A stretch of DNA of 64,000 nucleotides from Gordius sp. MW1. Lineage: Eukaryota; Nematomorpha; Gordioida; Gordea; Gordiidae. How positions within the stretch are numbered: position 1 is the first letter of the stretch; each line of letters begins with the position of its first letter. Position numbers and translations under genes: made by a program. The notes under the pieces were generated by a model, which was not told the origin of the DNA, made no database searches, and was given only the letters and a program-made list of their open reading frames with translations. Positions 1 through 11,800 of the stretch are shown here, one piece after another. The DNA is taken from positions 15,531,835-15,595,834 of the forward strand of contig OZ038527.1 of assembly GCA_964036665.1 (NCBI GenBank), read 5' to 3'.

Positions 1-1226
1 AATAGGGCAGTAGTTACTAATACTTATTAAGAAAAATTGCAGTTAAATTATAATCAACATTTTTTTTTTTATTAATTACTATAGTGTGCTAAGCTAATGG
101 TAAAATATAGGTCCCTACCCTGACCAAAAAATATCTTAAAAGGATCGTATTGCTTAGCCAGCTAAAAATTGTCCAAAATTTGATGGAGCCTAAACAAGAA
201 CATATGCTCTTTCACCTTTAAAAATAAACATTACAAAATATATTTGATGATAAGGATGAAAAATTATAGGTGATTTATAAAATCAAGGACAATAAATATG
301 CATTTTAAGATATTCTATCTTACTTAGCAATATTTGCTGATGTAAAAGATTTAAATAAAAAATGTTAAGTTTTAAAGGGCAATTCTATGCCAGCCATTAT
401 AAATGAGTTATTCATTTTAGCATCCACAATTGATCCCAAAATTACATAATAAATTTAAAAATTACATGAGATGGTACCTTGATATATAAGGCAGGATAGC
501 AATTCCCCGTGAGTTGTAAAAAATAAATGAGGTATCTAAATTTGCAAATATTTAATAATAATTTTATAACAAATTTGTAATATTAAAAAATAATGCAAAT
601 AATTTAGTTAATATAAAATCATTTGTTACTTAAAAATTAAGATCCAAATTTTAAAACTCCTTATTTAATTTTATCTTAAACCTACAAAACGTTTTCCCAC
701 ATATAATCCGATCCTAGCTATGCTAATTAAATAAAGAATTATATTGTTTCAATGCATTATGAATTTTTATAAACGTCAACTCTGTTCATAATTACACAAG
801 TGTTTATCTCATATATTTTAATAAATTTAAAATCTTACATCAATTATGTATTCTAAGGCACGTAGAAAATAAGAACCAGCTTCTGCATCTTTTTTAAATA
901 TCTTATAAAAACTGTTGATTAAACAAAATATTTTAAACATACTTGTAAGTTTTTAGCTAGTTCTATGCAAATTAATCCAGCATATGTAAAATTTTGCATT
1001 TGTAATGAGATCTAAAAAAGTTAAACCATATAGGTGCTAATATTAATACCCTAACAGCATGCAAATACGAATTGGTTGCTGATGCCAATAGTTCATCTTT
1101 ATTTAAAATGTGTCCTTTGCTAGCTTGAGTAGTTAGCTCTTTAAAATATTGGTGTCCAGATTTTAAAAGTGTGTGTATCTCATTAACTTGATTGTTAAAT
1201 AAATTTTCACATCTAATTTGTAATAT

Positions 1227-1451
1227 ATGGTGTTAAAAGGAATTAATTTAAATGACAGTAACAACAAACATATTATTACTTTCACCTCGCATTCGCTAAA
1301 AAGACTATGGCAGAATAATCATGTACATCATGTTCACTTAACTTCTTTGCAAGAAGATCTGTTGAACTATGTTTCAAAAAATACAAAAATATATTTACTG
1401 AATTCCAAATTTGCTTCACATATTTTTGGTCTTCTTATAAAACGCCTTTAA
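1227..1451 (+). CDS. Unrecognised 74-codon ORF inside the duplicated unit
   Basis: ATG-to-stop frame with an ordinary amino-acid mix (His/Asn/Leu/Ser rich). No family is recognised, no splice context is obvious, and the surroundings are very AT-rich. It is repeated unchanged at 3562-3786. Identity between the copies reflects the recent duplication and does not show selection. It may be chance. Confidence 0.12.
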   Translation: MVLKGINLNDSNNKHIITFTSHSLKRLWQNNHVHHVHLTSLQEDLLNYVSKNTKIYLLNSKFASHIFGLLIKRL

Positions 1452-1607
1452 AATAGTGTTTGTTATAAATGTTAAATACTTTTTTATTTTTGCTTTTATC
1501 AATTTGTAATTTTGAAAGAAATCATTTTGTGCCATTGGCTTCACTTCAAAATCCCTGATGTGCAAACTCTCAAATAAAGCTTGCAACAATCCCGGAACGC
1601 TTCTGCA

Positions 1608-1902
1608 GGCCTAGGCTATGTATTCTCGATTTTGAGTGATAAATAACAAAACGTAAAACGCATTTCTTAAACGTTCCATTGCATCTAATCCTAACCCTGA
1701 CCCTAACCTAAAACGCTGACCTAAAACGCTAACCCCGAACCTTAACCCTGTCCCTTAAAGATAATTTTGACTTGAAAGGATTATTTTTAAACAATAACAC
1801 ACAAATTCGAACGCGATGATTGCGCTCGGGAATGGAACGTTTAAGAAATGCGTTTTACGTTTTGTTATTTATCACTCAAAATCGAGAATACATAGCCTGG
1901 TT
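1608..1902. mobile_element. MITE with long TIRs and 10-bp target duplication (Mutator-like)
   Basis: Terminal inverted repeats of about 70 bp (outer part GGCTATGTATTCTCG, running through TTTAAGAAATGCGTTTTACG) face each other. The element is flanked by CGCTTCTGCA at 1598-1607 and again at 1903-1912, a 10-bp target-site duplication. Target duplications of 9-11 bp are typical of Mutator-like elements. The interior carries degenerate CCTAACCCTGACC-type telomere-like repeats. No coding capacity. Confidence 0.8.
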
Positions 1903-2045
1903 CGCTTCTGCACAGCCTTAAGATTTTCCAACGTCACAATGACCAATCAATAAAGTTAGTTTCCAATAATGGTAGTTTAGGATTGATAAAATGCGAGGGT
2001 GGAAATGGGTTTAGATATTTCGGTCGTCCAGCGACCATTATCAAT

Positions 2046-2076
<31 letters not shown>

Positions 2077-3561
2077 GAGAAAAAAAGGTAACATACAAGT
2101 GATGTGATCTGAATTTTGTGGTACAAATTGCCTTAATAAGTTTTGGGTCAAGTTCATTAAATAATTTATAATTTATGAAAAATTTTGGTATATCGATTTA
2201 GATGGTCATCAAAATAATAATTACTTACCATTAGCATAAGTAAACATGTCCCCACATAACAAGTAGCCATTCTCATATTCTCCTATGAAAATTAAAAATA
2301 CAGCGCAAGTGAAAATTTATTTGCCGAAAACAAATAATAGGGCAGTAGTTACTAATACTTATTAAGAAAAATTGCAGTTAAATTATAATCAACATTTTTT
2401 TTTTTATTAATTACTATAGTGTGCTAAGCTAATGGTAAAATATAGGTCCCTACCCTGACCAAAAAATATCTTAAAAGGATCGTATTGCTTAGCCAGCTAA
2501 AAATTGTCCAAAATTTGATGGAGCCTAAACAAGAACATATGCTCTTTCACCTTTAAAAATAAACATTACAAAATATATTTGATGATAAGGATGAAAAATT
2601 ATAGGTGATTTATAAAATCAAGGACAATAAATATGCATTTTAAGATATTCTATCTTACTTAGCAATATTTGCTGATGTAAAAGATTTAAATAAAAAATGT
2701 TAAGTTTTAAAGGGCAATTCTATGCCAGCCATTATAAATGAGTTATTCATTTTAGCATCCACAATTGATCCCAAAATTACATAATAAATTTAAAAATTAC
2801 ATGAGATGGTACCTTGATATATAAGGCAGGATAGCAATTCCCCGTGAGTTGTAAAAAATAAATGAGGTATCTAAATTTGCAAATATTTAATAATAATTTT
2901 ATAACAAATTTGTAATATTAAAAAATAATGCAAATAATTTAGTTAATATAAAATCATTTGTTACTTAAAAATTAAGATCCAAATTTTAAAACTCCTTATT
3001 TAATTTTATCTTAAACCTACAAAACGTTTTCCCACATATAATCCGATCCTAGCTATGCTAATTAAATAAAGAATTATATTGTTTCAATGCATTATGAATT
3101 TTTATAAACGTCAACTCTGTTCATAATTACACAAGTGTTTATCTCATATATTTTAATAAATTTAAAATCTTACATCAATTATGTATTCTAAGGCACGTAG
3201 AAAATAAGAACCAGCTTCTGCATCTTTTTTAAATATCTTATAAAAACTGTTGATTAAACAAAATATTTTAAACATACTTGTAAGTTTTTAGCTAGTTCTA
3301 TGCAAATTAATCCAGCATATGTAAAATTTTGCATTTGTAATGAGATCTAAAAAAGTTAAACCATATAGGTGCTAATATTAATACCCTAACAGCATGCAAA
3401 TACGAATTGGTTGCTGATGCCAATAGTTCATCTTTATTTAAAATGTGTCCTTTGCTAGCTTGAGTAGTTAGCTCTTTAAAATATTGGTGTCCAGATTTTA
3501 AAAGTGTGTGTATCTCATTAACTTGATTGTTAAATAAATTTTCACATCTAATTTGTAATAT

Positions 3562-3786
3562 ATGGTGTTAAAAGGAATTAATTTAAATGACAGTAACAAC
3601 AAACATATTATTACTTTCACCTCGCATTCGCTAAAAAGACTATGGCAGAATAATCATGTACATCATGTTCACTTAACTTCTTTGCAAGAAGATCTGTTGA
3701 ACTATGTTTCAAAAAATACAAAAATATATTTACTGAATTCCAAATTTGCTTCACATATTTTTGGTCTTCTTATAAAACGCCTTTAA
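3562..3786 (+). CDS. Second copy of the unrecognised 74-codon ORF
   Basis: Identical translation to the ORF at 1227-1451, carried by the second duplication unit. Function unknown; probably not a gene. Confidence 0.12.
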   Translation: MVLKGINLNDSNNKHIITFTSHSLKRLWQNNHVHHVHLTSLQEDLLNYVSKNTKIYLLNSKFASHIFGLLIKRL

Positions 3787-3942
3787 AATAGTGTTTGTTA
3801 TAAATGTTAAATACTTTTTTATTTTTGCTTTTATCAATTTGTAATTTTGAAAGAAATCATTTTGTGCCATTGGCTTCACTTCAAAATCCCTGATGTGCAA
3901 ACTCTCAAATAAAGCTTGCAACAATCCCGGAACGCTTCTGCA

Positions 3943-4237
3943 GGCCTAGGCTATGTATTCTCGATTTTGAGTGATAAATAACAAAACGTAAAACGCATTT
4001 CTTAAACGTTCCATTGCATCTAATCCTAACCCTGACCCTAACCTAAAACGCTGACCTAAAACGCTAACCCCGAACCTTAACCCTGTCCCTTAAAGATAAT
4101 TTTGACTTGAAAGGATTATTTTTAAACAATAACACACAAATTCGAACGCGATGATTGCGCTCGGGAATGGAACGTTTAAGAAATGCGTTTTACGTTTTGT
4201 TATTTATCACTCAAAATCGAGAATACATAGCCTGGTT
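3943..4237. mobile_element. Second copy of the Mutator-like MITE
   Basis: Same element as 1608-1902, with the same 10-bp flanks at 3933-3942 and 4238-4247. It was copied as part of the 2335-bp duplication and is not an independent insertion. Confidence 0.8.
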
Positions 4238-4284
4238 CGCTTCTGCACAGCCTTAAGATTTTCCAACGTCACAATGACCAATCA

Positions 4285-4380
4285 ATAAAGTTAGTTTCCA
4301 ATAATGGTAGTTTAGGATTGATAAAATGCGAGGGTGGAAATGGGTTTAGATATTTCGGTCGTCCAGCGACCATTATCAAT

Positions 4381-4411
<31 letters not shown>

Positions 4412-4427
4412 GAGAAAATTTTTTCTC

Positions 4428-4458
<31 letters not shown>

Positions 4459-4554
4459 ATTGATAATGGTCGCTGGACGACCGAAATATCTAAACCCATT
4501 TCCACCCTCGCATTTTATCAATCCTAAACTACCATTATTGGAAACTAACTTTAT
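4285..4554. repeat. Perfect 270-bp palindrome without spacer
   Basis: The left arm (4285-4419) and right arm (4420-4554) are reverse complements with no central spacer. The centre lies in a GAGAAAATTTTTTCTC tract flanked by long A/GA and T/TC runs. Overlapping ORFs called on both strands here mirror one another and are artefacts of the symmetry. Such a structure could be a real foldback junction or a chimeric read or assembly fold. Confidence 0.93.
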
Positions 4555-4791
4555 AAATTATAATGGATTGATAGTACATAAATACATGACCAATCAAATA
4601 CACCCAAATATTTGCTCCAAGTAATGTCATAATATTAACATCATGGTCATAACACAATCAGCGTGTGTCATAACATAAACGTTAGATAACTTTAGATAAC
4701 TTATCATATTACAAGTGAAAGATGGCCAAGAGAATATTTTATCAACGATGTTATAGATTATGGTATTGGTAAAAATGAGCAGAATTTCTTC

Positions 4792-5487
4792 ACTTAGAGG
4801 AATCATTATAATGGCAAGGTATTCAGGTGTTTGTTAGCAAATTTTATAGAATGCTTTAGGATATTGTCATAATGGTGTTTTCACTAAACCCATAAGGACA
4901 AGACCTAAAAATCAGAGAAGATTGATGTAGGCCCTAATATTATATTTTTATTCATCACAAGTGATTGAATGTTATAGATGATTAAAATAAAAGACTTAGT
5001 TATGAATGCTAAATAACATATTCTTAGAGGAATCATTATAGTGGCAAGGTATTGAGGTGTTTGTAAGCAAATTTTATAGAATGCTTTTTTTAGGATATTG
5101 TCATATAGATGATTAAAATAAAAGACTTAAAAAGTTATGAATGCTAAAAAACATATTCTTAGAGGAATCATTATAATGGCAAGGTATTGAGGTGTTTGTA
5201 AGCAAATTTTATAGAATGCTTTTTTAGGATAATGTCATATAGATGATTAAAATAAAAGACTTAAAAAGTTATGAATGCTAAAAAACATATTCTTAGAGGA
5301 ATCTTTATAATGGCAAGATTGAGGTGTTTGTAAGCAAATTTTATGGAATGCTTTTTTAGGATATTGTCATATAGATGATTAAAATAAAAGACTTAAAAAG
5401 TTATGAATGCTAAAAAACATATTCTTAGAGGAATCATTATAATGGCAAGGTATTGAGGTGTTTGTAAGCAAATTTTATAGAATGATT
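4792..5487. repeat. Minisatellite, about 134-bp unit, about 4 copies plus a diverged one
   Basis: The phrase TTCTTAGAGGAATCATTATA recurs at about 5021, 5156, 5290 and 5422 (spacing 132-135 bp), each followed by GGTGTTTGTAAGCAAATTTT. A more diverged unit starts near 4792. Units differ by small indels. Confidence 0.88.
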
Positions 5488-8100
5488 TTTATTTTTAATC
5501 ATCTAAGGTGCTTATTGTAAATGCTTACTCAAAGACCTTTTCCATAAAGATTAAATTATTTTTAACTGTTTTGTTTCTTACCTCCTTCAGATCCTCTGCT
5601 ATAACACAATGTAAAATTATGTTTATAAGAATAACTACACATATAATTACAAGCATATTTAAGGTTGAGATAGTAATGGGTTTATGAGAATTTTGATAAG
5701 CCACTGCCTACACAGATAATATAAAGTTGTCCATAATATTAAGCATTTTGTTTACATGTTTTAGGTATAAAATTACAATTGTTTTAATAATCAGTTTCAG
5801 TTGTTAATATAAAACTATATATATAATTTATAATATTTAATTCATAAAAAAACTAATACATATTTATTTATAATTTTAGGTACAATTAAATTTAAAATGA
5901 CTCTTCATATGTTAAAAGTTTGAGATGCAATTGTATAATTTTAATTATTCATAGACCTTATGATTTGAGGAAATTCCTAGGTTTTGCATTCCTTAAAGGG
6001 GATGGTGAAAAATGATTATTGGTGCATTTATAAAATTGTTTTATGCTGATCAAGTGCTCCTAATGAAATATTAACCCTTGTCAAAAAATGTTTAGAATGC
6101 CACAGAATATATAAGAATTCTTGGAAGGGGTGTAGGATGAACCCGCACTTTGGAAGCAGCGAGAAGGGTTAATTTCATTATAACATATTAGATAGTGAAC
6201 TTATATCATTTAAATTAATTTTATTCAATCCATTTTTTTGGCTCACAATTACGCCCCCCTCCCCCTTATGATGAACAGTTGACAAAGTAGTGTTCATTAT
6301 GTGAGTTGTATTTTAAAATCCGCTATTCAAGGAGCTCCAGAGAAAGAATGAAAATAGTGGCTCCTTGGAAATCCGAGGGGACTGTTGTAAATGTAATGTT
6401 TTATATAAACTCATATTTGTTTATCTATATTTAGTTTCCTAAAATCAATTAAACTGTGGCTTAAGAGACAACTATTTAACATCAATTTATTGTTATTATG
6501 AAACCATTATTATTGTCGTATCCGTAACGACGAACCCTAAATACCTCACCCTGATCCTAAGTACCTCACCCCACCCCTATTTGCCCCTGCCTTCGTAGTC
6601 CTTTAAGTAGTGATGGAAAAGTTAAGTATTGATTAATGGGTGTATTTAAAGTTCTAGTTCATTGTTTCTTAAGGATTTCAGGAGTTGTTATTATTCCCTA
6701 TATATATATTACGCATCAGGGATTTTGGTAATGTATCGGAAGATTATTCATTATTAAGAAATCAGAGATTTAATTATTTTATCTAGTAGGTAATTCCCCG
6801 TTGGGGGAATTACAACGAACCCCTGCGAAATTCCCTTCTAAAATCCGTACGATAATTATAATTTGACGCGACTTATACCGAATGAAATGATCGAATAAAT
6901 TATTGTCTATACTTAATATCGATTCAGAAATAAACGGAATAAAATTCATGAATTTAATCCTTGTCTAAACTTCCCCCCGAATATAATCGAGGTTTTGCAA
7001 ATATGACACTAACACCCCAAATCCTGAAGTTACGGAAGCCCTAGAGCATAACGATTGACCATGAACCACGCCTTTTTCTTCTTTTCAGAATATGACAATT
7101 ATATAGCTGATTATAATCAATATATTATAGTGACTGTTCATATGTTTTTGAGATGCAATTTAAGATAAATTGATGTAAAACTTAATACATAATTATAAGT
7201 TATTATAGAAAAAATATTATATAATTATATAACAAACTAATATCTATTTACTCATTTGTATTTAGTACTATATAATATTAAGTTACCTACTCATGTGTTA
7301 TAGATTTGAGAGCTAACTATTTAATATGAAATCATTGCTATTAAAAACCTTTTCTATATAGCTAATTATTATATATTTACTATAATATTAATGTTTTATG
7401 TTATTGTATTAAATTAAATTTTTACATACAATTATTTTTAAATATTAATTTTATGCGTTAGATATATTGTCTAATTTGTTAATGGTGTCTAGAGGATAAA
7501 ATATCTTGATGTTGCACATGATTCTCCCGGAATTTTTCGAATTCGCAATTATATGTCATAATATCTAAAAACAAACAATGACTTTATCGCCTAATATTTT
7601 AAACTTTAAGGCCAAAATCGTCCTCCCTATCTCTCGAATCGAAATGTAAACTTATGGTTATCTGCCTACCCCCTTCAAAATTTACAATTTGATTATGCCT
7701 TTCACTTCACATATCCTAATAAATAGTAATACACACAGTTCCCACTAACAAAATAACAAAAAAAACAACTAACACTGGATTCTTTTTGTTTTCCTCCCAT
7801 CATGTATATAATCATCTAAAAAAGTAGAACTTTTGAGCGCATCACACCAGACGCGACGGAATAACATTTGTTCGAGGTCGATGATATGGAAATAAAGAAA
7901 GCTAAGATGCAAAGGGTCTTGGATAAGATCCTATTATAATGAATTAAATTTAATAGCCCTCGTCATGCAAAATAGCGATTTAAGACCTTCTTCAAATTCC
8001 CACTTCCCCATTCCCCTAAATTCCAATAAAAATCTTCTTAACATGTCAAGGAAATAGTATCTTTATTGTTTAAATTTAAAATAGATATTTGTTTTTTTTT
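5488..8100. other. AT-rich intergenic stretch
   Basis: No supported gene. Long A/T runs and scattered short purine or C-rich patches, such as a short CCCTAAATACCTCACC-type repeat near 6535-6595. Nothing else was recognised. Confidence 0.5.
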
Positions 8101-8567
8101 CTAACTATTAAAATATACACCCTGGTTTTTTCTCACTTGCTGCTCAATATAATTTTCTGCAATTAACACACTAACCACTAACTTACTAACAATGAACACG
8201 TCGAGTGTAAACCAAATATGTTTGAAGGGGTTCAATCTAAGCTTTCCGATTTTGCTAAGCACTCGAATGCAGAAACTAATATATATATACATTCAAATTA
8301 TAAATTTATAAATACTAATGAATGATATTTTGTTGTAAAGTAGTCATTATTAAAAAGGTATATATTTTAATGTACCTGAGGACATACAAGATTGTTTTTT
8401 GGTAAAATAATTGTTAGTAATTTTTTTAACAATTGCTTTAAAATGCCTACCTTAGATGTATGTAGCTCAATGAAATTTAAATAATTAGCGGTGATGTGTC
8501 TATCTAAAAGCCTTTTTACATTTTTAGGAAAATCACTTATATAATATAATGAAGGTCTTATAACCAT
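8101..8567 (-). CDS. Possible short exons of an unrecognised minus-strand gene
   Basis: Two minus-strand open stretches (8367-8567 and 8101-8292) have protein-like composition and are separated by intron-like sequence with a TATGTCCTCAG acceptor-like site. An AATAAA signal on the minus strand (about 8062-8067) lies just past the last stop codon. I could not make the reading phases join cleanly and recognise no family, so this is a weak candidate that could equally be chance. Confidence 0.15.
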
Positions 8568-8921
8568 CTAGCTTTTATTTAAGTATAAATCAAAACAATT
8601 CTATATACTCCAATTAAATCCCTCCCACCGCCAAGTTTGATCGACGTCAAGATCAATTCATAAATAACATACAAATCCTAATTAGTATCCAGTCATTATA
8701 ACTAAGCAGCTACGCCAAATCACATAACAAACTGCAAAAAATAACTAAGAACCATCTCCCTACACAATCAGGACTTATTCACACATGGATCTCTTAAGCA
8801 TGATGCAAAGGGTCACGCAAATCAAGTGAAGCCTCTCAACCCAAAACTCAAACACCTATAGCCACCTCCATGTCAGACACCTCCTCAGACATCATATTAA
8901 CAAATTTTCAGAGCCTTTCCT

Positions 8922-9045
8922 TTAGTGTTCCGATATCGTCTCGTCTCGGTCTCGAAGGCAATAGAAGAATCTCGATGTCTCGTCTCGGTCTAGAAAAATA
9001 TCGGTCTCGTCTCGGTGAGAAATCTTGACATGTCTCGACTAAAAT
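8922..9045. repeat. TCTCGTCTCGG word array, probable hAT-like element end
   Basis: Starts with TAGTGTTCCGATATCG and continues as degenerate TCTCGTCTCGGTCTCG words interrupted by short A-rich spacers. The same kind of terminus occurs at 56542-57699, where a full element with target duplication is visible, and at 54561-54680. Only one end is recognised here. Confidence 0.55.
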
Positions 9046-9059
9046 TTTTTTAACCCTCA

Positions 9060-10440
9060 TCAGTTCGTTCCTTATGAATTTATTGCGTGTTTTAATTACT
9101 ATGTAATTTATGGGCTCACTTTTGGTTGTCCGTTAGTCCGTCCTAATTGTCGTGGAAACATATGTGGATTTTCAATGGCTGTGGACTTATGCTCCCGTAA
9201 AAGACTTTTATGTCGCTTTTGCAAATATACTAGCTTATAACCGCTGGTAGGCTTTAATTTTTTCACATCGCCCGAGCCCAATATCCATTATTGCTATGCC
9301 CTACTGATTAACTCCATAAATTTCTTTGGGCAACCTGTCTAGGTTTTGGTATATATCGGACAATTGCGAAACTGGCTAAATAATTCACAACAAATTATGA
9401 TGACCGTCGCTTACTTCTATTTTATCTGATCCCGGCTAGAGGTCCAAAAGTCTGGTTGATAGCTATTGATATATGCTGTTTTGTGAATTTCTACAATTTG
9501 TCTAGGTTGTTGCTTTATAACAAATAATTGCGAAACTGGCTAAATAATTATCTGCATGATGACCGTTGCTTACCTGAACCTTTTCAAAGACCAAAATTCT
9601 GGTTAATTGCTATCTATATTGTCCGCTATGTAAATTTCTTTTGACAATTTGTCTAATTAGTTGCTTATAACAAACGAAAGTTTTTAAATAATTCACTGCA
9701 AATAAAGAATGCCCGTAGCTTACATCTACTTATCTGACCCCGGCCAAAGGCCAAAATCCATTTTTATCTTTGTGCCTGCACGTTTTGCCATTTATGGTAT
9801 CTTAGCTTTAAATATACAAAAAATAATAATTTTTGGGCTGAAAATAAATAGCAATCACCGCTTGGTTTTAATTTTTCCCTCTAGATTGCCTCCCCCCCCC
9901 TCTTTTTTTACTCTTATTTGCCTACGTCAAATTGGCATCATATTTCGTCGTGTTTACGCGACAGCTTGGGATTTCGATTAAGCCATCTTGAGTACGATAC
10001 CCGATTCGTCTCACCGCACCTCCTTAACAAGGGCCTATGCCTCCACTGATATGAGCTCGAATCTCAGTACGGGCATTTTTTCAAGCCTATTTGAACATCT
10101 GTCGCATTTGCCTCATCTAAACCTACTGTGTCGCGCTTTCCTCCCCCCCCCCCTTGCATAACTTTTGCCTCCACTAATATGAGTTCGAACCTCCGCGAGG
10201 ACAAATTTTTTTTTGCTTTTTGTTATTAACCTAAATTTTGCATTATTAATATATTTAGGCTTTTTAAGCGTCGGCTGGCTACGGACCAATAGAAAAATGA
10301 CCACTGGCCAAAGTGTGAATCCAAATTTTTTTTCTTTATCTGGCCCTTATATAAATATAGGATAGTTGGCCGTCTGTTGACCAATAGAAAAAAATGACAA
10401 CTGGCCAATGTGTGAATCCAAAATTTTTTTCTATATTTTG
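9060..10440. repeat. Dispersed repeat with internal tandem units (copy 1)
   Basis: Begins with a block containing ACTATGTAATTTATGGGCTC followed by GTCCGT words. It then has diverged repeats of a phrase like CAACTTGTCTAGGTTGTTGC plus GCGAAACTGGCTAAATAATT (near 9330, 9500 and 9647, spaced about 150-170 bp). It ends with inverted-sense copies of the GGACCAATAGAAAAATGACC motif (10280-10430). Related copies lie at 13680-14620 (+) and 31829-32990 (reversed). Two B-box-like GAGTTCGAACCTC motifs occur at about 10050 and 10180. No intact ORF; class undetermined. Confidence 0.65.
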
Positions 10441-10493
10441 CCCTTTTTGGGCTATTAGGCTCAACTTGACAGCATGCCTGTGATAGGTGTAGA

Positions 10494-10706
10494 TTAGTGT
10501 TGCCAAAACGACTTGTTTTTTTTAATCGACCTTTGGTTTTGGTCGATTAAACAACATTAACAGACCAAAGATTTTTTGGTCTATTTTTCTTAGTCGACGT
10601 CCAAGCTTAGTCGAAATTGAAAAACAGACCAGAATCGGACTGTGAATCTTAGTTATACCAGGTCGACCCAACAAAACCCTGCCGTTTTTACAACACTCCT
10701 ATTCAC
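10494..10706. mobile_element. Small TIR element with GGTCGAC/ACCAAAG words
   Basis: Ends AGTGTTGCCAAAACG and CGTTTTTACAACACT form imperfect terminal inverted repeats. The interior is degenerate TTTTGGTC, GTCGACTAA and ACCAAAGATT words. The same family at 52326-52516 has a clear target duplication. No convincing target duplication is seen here. Confidence 0.6.
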
Positions 10707-11282
10707 CTGTTTTCATATTACGATTCCACAAACATATTATCAACTCTAGTTATGGTGTACAAAATGGCGACGCATTAGAGCCGCGCTGTTCTCCCTAGGT
10801 ATCAAAACTCTATTCGAGAGCTTGGCAAGGAAGTTTAATTTAACATTAAACATGTGGTACTTCGAAGGTGCTATCCAAGGTGCTCCTAAAGACGTTATTT
10901 TTGCTCTAAGATACCTAAATGTACAATTAAGGAAAATCGTTGATCGCTAAATAAAGCTAAAACTGAAATTTGACCCCTTCATCCCCCGCTTATTTGCAAC
11001 CAGGATCTATTAACTTACAAATTAATAGATCCTTTTTAATAAAATCTACGAGGATATCCAATCGGAGGCCCTAAACCTATATTTTTGTTAGAAGAAACTA
11101 GTCGTGGACTAGTTTACATTAAGAGTCTATCAAGCACCTTCCCGGGCACAGCGTTTTTTATAATAAAAATATGCTATTCAATACCTAAAATAATGCATAG
11201 CTTTCGGTACCCGCAGTGTTCTTACACCGCGAAATCCTGACCAAGTTTGATGCAGAACTTAGGTTTTGAACCGAAGAAATAA
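10707..11282. other. Intergenic, no feature recognised
   Basis: No gene, RNA or repeat boundary supported. Slightly more GC than its surroundings toward the LINE remnant that follows. Confidence 0.4.
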
Positions 11283-11800
11283 CTAATCTTTCTCTAGGCT
11301 CCACACACAGGCAACAGGCTTGCCTTCCGTCAAACCTCGGAGGGCTAGGTTTAGACTCAATAGCCCTAGTTTCTCTTTCAGCATTTTTATATAAGCGCCT
11401 GTCCAATGAAGCCCTCATCTCATCATTAACCCTGCTGTCTGCCACCCTACAGGATGTTGCCTTCCAACAATAGATTCTTCAGCATCCCCCAATTCCCTGA
11501 AGTAAACACTCAAAAATGTTGAAGTGGCCCCTGTCCCAGAGCCTCTTACAGTTTTTTTTATAAATGCCGCCTCGTCAGAGGAACTTCCAGCTCTTTAGCT
11601 TCACGCTTGGATCATGGCTCGAGGCTTTATCAGATGACGAGGCCCTAAGGCTAGGCTGCAATAAATTTGCTGAAAACTCTTGTTCACTCTGCAATAATTC
11701 TGTGAAACCTCATGGCAACTTGGGCCTCACTGTAATCGCAACAAACCCCGCACCATGGTTAACAAATTTTTGCATTCTATTTTTAGTAAATGCAATTTAA
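11283..11800 (+). mobile_element. Decayed LINE: C-terminal part of a non-LTR retrotransposon pol
   Basis: Plus-strand conceptual translation gives LPSNLGGLGLDSIALVSLSA in one stretch and, after stops, an ORF (11564-11800) with GSWLEALSDDEALRLGCNKF followed by CSLC and an HGNLGLT stretch. The order GGLGL, then ALRLG, then a Cys pair, then HG.LGL matches the region downstream of the reverse transcriptase in many non-LTR elements (family knowledge). In-frame stops (for example TAG within 11470-11480 and TGA near 11504) and frame changes show it is dead. The minus-strand ORF at 11185-11445 is its shadow. Confidence 0.6.

Larger units (their letters stand above)
1..2335. repeat. 2335-bp direct duplication, first unit
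   Basis: The sequence starting at base 1 recurs at 2336 with a constant offset of 2335, and every landmark compared (a short ORF, a MITE, a poly-A/GA tract) reappears at that offset. The first unit may begin before the window. Its last part, about 2089-2335, is not repeated after the second unit, which instead turns into a palindrome. The copies look essentially identical, so this is either a very recent tandem duplication or an assembly duplication. Confidence 0.93.
2336..4419. repeat. 2335-bp direct duplication, second (3'-shortened) unit
   Basis: This is the second copy of the unit starting at base 1. It follows the first copy up to the A/GA-rich tract near 4380-4418 and then folds back on itself as the palindrome at 4285-4554 instead of continuing into the equivalent of 2089-2335. 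Confidence 0.92.

Noticed and set aside
4269-4624. Four overlapping Lys/Phe-rich ORFs on both strands
   Set aside because: They are mirror images created by the palindrome and by A/GA tracts; no protein-like composition.
4792-5487. CRISPR-like regularly spaced repeats
   Set aside because: Repeats are contiguous 134-bp units without unique spacers, in an intron-bearing eukaryotic genome.
9709-9981. 90-codon ORF in the dispersed repeat
   Set aside because: Lies across a poly-C run and repeat units; no family resemblance, and related copies do not keep the frame.
11185-11445. 86-codon minus-strand ORF as a gene
   Set aside because: Shadow of the plus-strand LINE remnant, whose translation matches a known pattern in order.
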